Origin: Mycobacteroides sp. CBMA 271 | GTDB lineage: Bacteria > Actinomycetota > Actinomycetes > Mycobacteriales > Mycobacteriaceae | Assembly (NCBI RefSeq): GCF_009729205.1 | Contig: NZ_VTHB01000005.1 | Location: forward strand, 62,001 to 126,000 | Length of the DNA stretch: 64,000 nt | Reading direction: 5' to 3' | Part shown: positions 58,977 to 64,000 of the stretch, in pieces | How positions within the stretch are numbered: the stretch's first letter is position 1 | How the letters are laid out: each line of letters begins with the position of its first letter | Made by a program: the position numbers and the translations under genes | Notes under the pieces: generated by a model | What the model was told of the DNA's origin: nothing | What the model saw: the letters and a program-made list of their open reading frames with translations, nothing else | The model's database searches: none

Positions 58977-60314
58977 CTAGGGGATCCGTCGAGGCGTGGC
59001 CAGCGAGCGCAGTGCGGGCGCGACCGGCGGGCCGAGGAGGAACTTGTCGGTGCTACCCGCCTCGAGAGCGCGTCGGTAGATCTGCGCGGCGCCGCGCAGC
59101 GCATCCAGGGTCAGCTCGATATCGGCGGGGGTATGCGCGGCGGAGATCACGAAAGACTGCCCCAACACCCCACGACGCAAGAGTTCCTGCAACAGCAATG
59201 CCCGGTAGGCCTGCGAAGGTTGCCCGTCCGGGTCGAGACTGGTGAAGGTGAGACACGACGGGCGGCCGATGGTCCGGATATGTTCGCCCACACCAAGTTC
59301 CGCGGTAACGTCGGCAACTCCGTCGGCGAGGACCTGGCCGGTGGCGTCCATGATCTGGACCGGGGCATCATCTCGGTAGGCCTGCACCACCGCGCGGAAC
59401 GCGGCCAGTCCCACCGTTTCCGGCCCATTGGTGGTGGACAGCAGGAAGGTTCGAGGATCGTCGGTGCGTAACCCGCCACGTTCCATGTACTCACGCTTAC
59501 CGGCGAGAGCGGCGATAGCGAAACCGTTTCCCATCGCCTTACCCCAGCAGGAAAGGTCCGGAGTCACCCCGTACACCGATTGGGCGCCCGCGCTGGACCA
59601 CCGGAAGCCGGTGATGATCTCGTCGAAGATAAGCAATGCGCCGTGGCTAGTGCACAGTGTGCGCACCGATTCCAGGAATCCGGGATCGGGTTCGGCGGCC
59701 GCCGTCGCGGCCTCCAGGATGACGCAGGCTATCTGGCCCGGGTACTGATCGAAAAGCGTTGTCAAAGAGCCGAGATCGTTGTAGTCGAACCTGACGATGT
59801 CGTCCGTTGTCGATTTCGGTATTCCGGCGTTCATGTCGGTGGTGCCGATAAACCAGTCGTCGGTGGAGAAGAAGGGCTGCCGGCATGCGGCCACCATCGC
59901 GCGACCGCTGATCGCGCGCGCCAGACGAATGGCCGCCGTGGTGACATCCGATCCGTTCTTGGCGAACTTGACCATCTCGGCGGTGGGAACGACGCCCAAG
60001 AAATCATCCGCGGCTTCTGCTTCGAATACTGTTGGGCGGCTGAAACTTACTCCTCGCTCCAGCACTGCGCGGACGGCCTCGATGACGGGACCGTAGGCGT
60101 GGCCGAGGGTAATTGCACGCAGGCCCATGCCGTACTCCACGTAACAGTTGCCGTCGGCATCCCACACCCGTGCGCCCGATCCGTGGGTGAGCACCGGGGC
60201 CATACCGAACGGGTACTGGTCAGCGCCGCGCGCGTAGGTGTGCGCGCCGCCGGGCACGGTGGTGTGCAGCCGGTCCTGCCACGCGTTGGACTGGTCGAAT
60301 CCCCGGTGCGTCAC
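58977..60314 (-). CDS. Glutamate-1-semialdehyde aminomutase-like PLP enzyme in polysaccharide cluster
   Basis: A 445-residue class-III PLP enzyme. HTTVPGGAHTYARGADQYPFGM, VWDADGNCYVEYGMGLRAITLGHAYG, FAKNGSDVTTAAIRLARAISGR, LLIFDEIITGFRWSSAGAQSVYGVTPDLSCWGKAMGNGF with the PLP lysine place it beside HemL. Its context (O-antigen-ligase-like, Wzz-like and glycosyltransferase genes) makes haem synthesis unlikely; such proteins in sugar loci often modify amino sugars or substituents. GTG 60314 overlaps the upstream gene by four bases. Confidence 0.78.
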   Translation of the reverse strand: MTHRGFDQSNAWQDRLHTTVPGGAHTYARGADQYPFGMAPVLTHGSGARVWDADGNCYVEYGMGLRAITLGHAYGPVIEAVRAVLERGVSFSRPTVFEAEAADDFLGVVPTAEMVKFAKNGSDVTTAAIRLARAISGRAMVAACRQPFFSTDDWFIGTTDMNAGIPKSTTDDIVRFDYNDLGSLTTLFDQYPGQIACVILEAATAAAEPDPGFLESVRTLCTSHGALLIFDEIITGFRWSSAGAQSVYGVTPDLSCWGKAMGNGFAIAALAGKREYMERGGLRTDDPRTFLLSTTNGPETVGLAAFRAVVQAYRDDAPVQIMDATGQVLADGVADVTAELGVGEHIRTIGRPSCLTFTSLDPDGQPSQAYRALLLQELLRRGVLGQSFVISAAHTPADIELTLDALRGAAQIYRRALEAGSTDKFLLGPPVAPALRSLATPRRIP

Positions 60315-61687
60315 GTCCGCACCGCCTGCCGGATGGGGGGAGCGGGGATCTGGTTGTGTTTCACAAGTACCCACGCGGCACCCGCCAGCACGATCAACAC
60401 CCATCGAATCATTGAAATCTGTTGGAAAGCAGAAACATCCAGCACCGTGCTAATGATGGCAAGCGCCACCAATGCGCCGAGCACGCCATTGATCAGTTCC
60501 GTCGCGGCGGCGTCGTTGCAGCGATTGCGTGCCGTGCCTGCGTACACAATCGCGGTGATCGTCAGGATCACTAGCGCGGCCGCACCGACAACACCGCCTT
60601 CAATCAGGCGGCTGAGGTACTCGTTGTCGAGGACCGGTTGTTCTGGACCCGTGGGATAGGTAAACGACCCCTGTCCCAGCCAGAAGTGCTCCGTCCAATG
60701 TGACATCACGTAGTCGATACCCCGAGCGCGTGACTGCAGTGACGGATCGTTGTCGCTGCCCAGGAAGGTCTTGATGATCGCCTCAAATATGCCGAGCCCG
60801 CTGACCGCCGCGACTACCGCGGCCGCCACCGCGGCGCCGAGCAGTCCGGCGAGGCGCCGCACCGGCCAACGCCAGGACATGACGAGGATTGCCGCCGCCA
60901 ATCCGACGAATGCGGATCGCGACACCGTGACCACGGAGCCGGCTATCACGATCGCGGTGAGGGCCGCCCAGGGCCAGGTCTTCTTGGCGGCGGTCTTAGC
61001 GTTGTAGATGAGCGCCGCCCCAATGGGCGCGATGGTGGTCAACACCGCACTGAGTTCAAGGGAGTGCCCCGCGGCGCCCTGTGCTCGGACCACCCCCTCA
61101 CGGACGATCCCATGGGCGACACCGGTATCGACGTACCTCATGAACCCGGGAATCCGGGCCATTGCCGCGATATCGATCCCGGTCACGAATTGCACCAGCG
61201 CGAATGTTGCGGTGACGGCGCCGCCGATGACAAGCGCTTTCAGCAGGATCTCGATGATCCGCGCGGTGTTCTCGGGGTGTGCGGCGAACAGGAAAACAAA
61301 TCCCGTGAGCGCACCCACCGACACCGCGAAGGCTGCGGCGCCCTGGCCCGCCAGAATCACCGCATCTCGCGGAAGGACACGTGTGGTGGCCATGCCGTAG
61401 GACACCACGACCGTCAGCAGGTTCACGAGAACAGCGATCGTGAGTCCTCGCGCGCCGAGTGCGAGTCGATGCCCCGACAGCACCCAATAGATGCCCAACA
61501 CTCCGAGGCAGACAAAGGCGACCTGGGCTGGGCTGAGCCCTTTGAGGGCGTACACCGCGTAGGCCTGCCGCGTACTCAGCAACACAATCAACGCCAGGGC
61601 GGCGAACTTGATGATTCCCAGCCCGCGATCTGTCATCGCGGCGCGCAGATTATCGGTCCGGGGATGATTTGTCGTCACGCCATTCAC
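60311..61687 (-). CDS. O-antigen ligase/polymerase-like membrane protein (Wzy/WaaL type)
   Basis: A 458-residue protein with 11-12 hydrophobic segments and one large loop between late helices, containing SDNDPSLQSRARGIDYVMSHWTEHFWLGQGSFTYPTGPEQPVLDNEYLSRLIEGGVVG. This loop (R..x..G, G.G.., D(N/S)xYL) is typical of Wzy_C polymerases and ligases. It probably polymerises or transfers a lipid-linked glycan outside the membrane. The start may be ATG 61687 or GTG 61675; it overlaps the end of the upstream Wzz-like gene. Confidence 0.75.
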   Translation of the reverse strand: MNGVTTNHPRTDNLRAAMTDRGLGIIKFAALALIVLLSTRQAYAVYALKGLSPAQVAFVCLGVLGIYWVLSGHRLALGARGLTIAVLVNLLTVVVSYGMATTRVLPRDAVILAGQGAAAFAVSVGALTGFVFLFAAHPENTARIIEILLKALVIGGAVTATFALVQFVTGIDIAAMARIPGFMRYVDTGVAHGIVREGVVRAQGAAGHSLELSAVLTTIAPIGAALIYNAKTAAKKTWPWAALTAIVIAGSVVTVSRSAFVGLAAAILVMSWRWPVRRLAGLLGAAVAAAVVAAVSGLGIFEAIIKTFLGSDNDPSLQSRARGIDYVMSHWTEHFWLGQGSFTYPTGPEQPVLDNEYLSRLIEGGVVGAAALVILTITAIVYAGTARNRCNDAAATELINGVLGALVALAIISTVLDVSAFQQISMIRWVLIVLAGAAWVLVKHNQIPAPPIRQAVRT

Positions 61688-62660
61688 GGAAATCGGTGAG
61701 TCGGGGCGGTGTCCAGTTCAGCACCGCTTGGGCTAGTGCTTCGTCGTCGATCTCGACGTCGTCTAGGTCGTCGTCGATGATCGCGGGTGTGGCCTGAGTT
61801 CCATTGGTGCCGTTGGTCGTCGAGGTCTTCGCCAGGATCTGGCCATCTCCGCTGCCGGCGCTTACCGGCACCGGGTCGGCCGTAGGGGCAACCGCCGAGA
61901 CCGGCTCGTCGCGCGTATCCCTGGCCTTGGGTTGGGATTTGCCGCTGGAAGGTCGGGCAGCGGATTTTTCGGTGCGCCGGCGCACCGCCAGCGCGTCGTA
62001 CCCCAGCATCACGATGATCCCGGCGAGCAGTGCACCGACGGCCATCGAGCCTGCGGATTTCATCGAACTTGTCGATGTGACGACCGGCGCGGTGGGGTCC
62101 TGGAGGATGGTGAGGCTGGCCCAGTTCTCGGGCGCGACGGAGGCGCCCACCTGAAGTTTCACCAGATTGTCTCGGGCTATATCCAGTAGGGCCGCGGCAC
62201 CGGCCTGACAGTCTGACGTGGCACTGCACAGCACCTCGATCGACAATTGAGGCGAGGGCAGTTGATTGTTAGGTCCCAGCTCGATGGTGTTGGACACCTT
62301 GTAATCCACGCCAGGCGCGACGGCGGCCACCGCAGTCTGCGTGGGCTGACTGAACAGGGAGGTGGCCAGGATGCCGGCGAGCTGCGCCTTTTCGGGGGAC
62401 AGATTCAGCATCGGGTTGGCGCCCAACGTGTCGCCATTCGCCGAGAACGTGGGCGGCGGGACGACGACGGCAGAGGCGGTCGATGTCCGAACAGTGACGC
62501 CCTGCGTGTAGCCGTACGCTCCCGCGCCGCAGACCGATAGGGCAAGGATGACGAGCGCAATTCGCCGGTTCAAGATCCGCTTGACCAGGTCGTTGACGTT
62601 CACGGCGCTCCGACTCTTGCTCTCGTCCGGACTGTTCGCGAAAGGCGCGCCGTCCCTCAC
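61650..62660 (-). CDS. Wzz-like polysaccharide chain-length/co-polymerase protein
   Basis: A 336-residue protein. Helix 1 near residue 35 (IALVILALSVCGAGAYGYTQG) is followed by an extracytoplasmic region (~60-200), a second helix (SAGSMAVGALLAGIIVMLGYDALAV) and a cytosolic tail rich in Lys/Asp (IDDDLDDVEIDDEALAQAVLNW). The layout is that of Wzz/Wzc-type co-polymerases; no kinase domain is present. The start is GTG 62660 (or GTG 62603 at the first strongly conserved-looking block). A TATGCT -10 candidate lies at 62683-62678 on this strand. Confidence 0.6.
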   Translation of the reverse strand: MRDGAPFANSPDESKSRSAVNVNDLVKRILNRRIALVILALSVCGAGAYGYTQGVTVRTSTASAVVVPPPTFSANGDTLGANPMLNLSPEKAQLAGILATSLFSQPTQTAVAAVAPGVDYKVSNTIELGPNNQLPSPQLSIEVLCSATSDCQAGAAALLDIARDNLVKLQVGASVAPENWASLTILQDPTAPVVTSTSSMKSAGSMAVGALLAGIIVMLGYDALAVRRRTEKSAARPSSGKSQPKARDTRDEPVSAVAPTADPVPVSAGSGDGQILAKTSTTNGTNGTQATPAIIDDDLDDVEIDDEALAQAVLNWTPPRLTDFREWRDDKSSPDR

Positions 62661-62719
62661 CAGCGATATTGGGTACGAGCATAACCCACACTTGCCTACG
62701 GGGTGGAATCAACTGTGGC

Positions 62720-62725
62720 TAGGCT
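62720..62725 (+). promoter_or_regulatory. -10 box of the WecG-family gene (leaderless start)
   Basis: TAGGCT followed by seven bases and GTG 62733, with no ribosome site between. Confidence 0.5.
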
Positions 62726-62732
62726 AACCGCC

Positions 62733-63542
62733 GTGTCGACAGAATCGCTGGCTCCTCCGGTTCGGGTAACGATTTCCCAGGTATCGGTCGATCTTTGCTC
62801 AGCGCAGGACGCGCTGGCCGCGATCGCTCGGCGGCCGACGCTGGCCGACGACCGCCCGCTCGTTGTCGGCTCGGTGAATCTGGATCACTTTCACCACTTC
62901 GGCAAGGAGCGCGCGCATCGGGATTGTGCCGAGTTGGGGCCGCAGCTGGACTGGTTGATGCTCGCCGACGGGGCACCGATTGTGGCGCGTGCGCGGCTGC
63001 GGACCGGTCGGAGCTGGCGCCGTATCACCGGCGTCGATCTGTTGCCTCTGATTCTCGAGCAGGCGTCCGCCGCAGGGCTGCGGGTCGGGTTCCTCGGCGG
63101 CCTTCCGCAGGTGCATGACCGGCTGCGTGCGGTGGTGGGTATGCGTTTTCCGAACCTCGACGTTGCTGGGTTGTGGTCCCCGGATCGTGCCGATCTCACC
63201 GACCCCGCTCGCGGCGACGCCCTTGCGCGTGACATTGCCGCCGCCGGCGTCCAGATTCTGGTGGTGGGACTGGGAAAACCGTTGCAGGAGCTATGGATTG
63301 CGCGGCATGGCCTTCTCACCGGAGCCCACGTGTTGCTGGCGTTTGGCGCCTCCGCAGACTTTCTCGCCGGTGCCGTCTCACGCGCCCCGGCGTGGATGCA
63401 GCGCAGCGGATTGGAGTGGGCGTACCGATTGAGCCGTGAACCGCGGCGAATGGCCCGCCGGTATCTGGTACAGGGGCCGGCCGCATTGGCACGCTTGCGC
63501 GCGGCCGAGATTGGGCCTCCTCAGTCACTGCTGGCGCGGTGA
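62733..63542 (+). CDS. WecG/TagA/CpsF-family glycosyltransferase
   Basis: A 269-residue GT26 enzyme, divergent from the Wzz-like gene. It has SVNLDHFHHFGKERAHRD, LDWLMLADGAPIVARARLRTGRSWRRITGVDLLP, VGFLGGLPQVHDRL, ILVVGLGKPLQELWIARHGLLTGAHVLLAFGASADFLAG and RSGLEWAYRLSREPRRMARRYL, which match the family that adds N-acetylmannosamine or a similar sugar to lipid-linked glycans. GTG 62733 is set by the -10 box directly upstream; a frame start at 62703 lacks one. Confidence 0.88.
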   Translation: MSTESLAPPVRVTISQVSVDLCSAQDALAAIARRPTLADDRPLVVGSVNLDHFHHFGKERAHRDCAELGPQLDWLMLADGAPIVARARLRTGRSWRRITGVDLLPLILEQASAAGLRVGFLGGLPQVHDRLRAVVGMRFPNLDVAGLWSPDRADLTDPARGDALARDIAAAGVQILVVGLGKPLQELWIARHGLLTGAHVLLAFGASADFLAGAVSRAPAWMQRSGLEWAYRLSREPRRMARRYLVQGPAALARLRAAEIGPPQSLLAR

Positions 63543-63564
63543 GCAATCTTGATACGACGATTAC

Positions 63565-64000
63565 CTAGATTCGATGCATAATGCTCGCGAAATGCTCAGC
63601 CATTACTTCGGAGCTGAACTCAGCCCGCACCCGCTGCGCCCCCGCCCGTCCGAGGGCGCGGGCGCGATCGGGGTCGCGCACCAGATCGGCAATGGCCTTC
63701 GCGAAGGCCTCGGGATCGCCGGGCGGGACCAGCAGACCGTCAACATCGTGCCGGACGTAGTGCGCGATCCCAGGGTTGTCGGTCATGACAACCGGACGCC
63801 CACTCGCCAACGCCTCGAGCGCAACCGTCAGCCCAGATCCGGTGACAACGTTGGGGCGCACCGCGATCGCCACCACCGACGACCGGCGGTACAGATCGCG
63901 CATTCGGCCGTAGAGCCGTTCGGTGTGCAGAGTGACAACGTCGGCAGGCGATTCGACCGGCAGCGCGGTAGCCAATTCGAGCGTCAGGCCGGGGCAGCGT
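63565..64000 (-). CDS. Glycosyltransferase family 4, C-terminal part (5' end outside window)
   Basis: At least 145 residues, open to the right edge. DLYRRSSVVAIAVRPNVVTGSGLTVALEALASGRPVVMTDNPGIAHYVRHDVDGLLVPPGDPEAFAKAI is the donor-binding GT-B end of GT4 enzymes (here with the E-x7-G/E-like stretch from GSGLTVALEALASG). A TTG at 63975 is only an apparent start: the frame continues beyond 64000. It is convergent with the WecG-family gene, which ends 22 bases away. Probably acts in the same glycan pathway. Confidence 0.82.
   Translation of the reverse strand, partial: RCPGLTLELATALPVESPADVVTLHTERLYGRMRDLYRRSSVVAIAVRPNVVTGSGLTVALEALASGRPVVMTDNPGIAHYVRHDVDGLLVPPGDPEAFAKAIADLVRDPDRARALGRAGAQRVRAEFSSEVMAEHFASIMHRI

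Overview
The window is a high-GC actinobacterial chromosome segment from a mycobacterium. Gene content and order closely follow what I remember of the M. tuberculosis stretch Rv1564c to Rv1623c (glgX, acyltransferase, bioAFD, bioB, nadABC, his, trp, lgt, pykA, tesB, cydABDC). The inserted accessory genes and the sequence flavour suggest a rapid grower, possibly the M. abscessus/chelonae group (inference; species not proven). I found no tRNA, rRNA, insertion sequence or CRISPR array.

Layout. (1) 1-3770: 5' part of glgX and a membrane acyltransferase with an SGNH domain, both on the minus strand. (2) 3857-9734: biotin block bioA, bioF-bioD, a TetR regulator (bioQ-like), bioB, the small biotin-synthase accessory gene bsaP and a membrane protein. 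Two identical copies of one palindromic operator lie before bioF and between bioQ and bioB. (3) 9731-17191: an accessory stretch with malate:quinone oxidoreductase plus LysR, a secreted protein with a long repetitive Lys/Ser/Thr/Asp tail, a flavin monooxygenase plus TetR with two operators, and a lipase-like hydrolase. (4) 17214-21468: NrtR-type NUDIX regulator divergent from nadABC, with a clear shared operator. (5) 21471-27755: NitT/TauT-type ABC transporter, divergent CitA/CitB-type two-component system, nitroreductase and a deazaflavin-dependent reductase-like protein. (6) 27869-34265: hisD-C-B-H-A-impA-F-I, almost every junction a 4-base overlap. (7) 34239-39603: a peroxiredoxin, a HIT protein, and an mmpS-mmpL exporter divergent from a MarR regulator. 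(8) 39675-46722: trpE, a Trp-associated membrane protein, trpC, trpB, trpA, lgt, a TM2 protein and a small multidrug resistance (Gdx/SugE) gene behind a guanidine-II riboswitch. (9) 46810-52544: pykA, tesB, two membrane proteins and an NCS1-type permease. (10) 52554-58832: a DUF4190-like protein and cydA-B-D-C (cytochrome bd and its assembly exporter). (11) 58977-64000: a surface-polysaccharide-like cluster (aminomutase-family PLP enzyme, O-antigen ligase/polymerase-like membrane protein, Wzz-like protein, WecG/TagA/CpsF-family transferase, partial GT4 glycosyltransferase).

How it works together. Four cofactor/amino-acid pathways (biotin, NAD, His, Trp) sit in tight operons, with local repressors for biotin and NAD. 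hisA here should be the dual PriA enzyme, serving both the his and trp operons, since no trpF is seen. Several genes have a -10-like hexamer 6-7 bases before the start codon, so they are probably read from leaderless transcripts. The most noteworthy signals are the guanidine-II riboswitch upstream of the SMR exporter, the duplicated biotin operator, the NrtR operator built around a promoter, the apparent ATC start of tesB, and the polysaccharide-like cluster at the right end.
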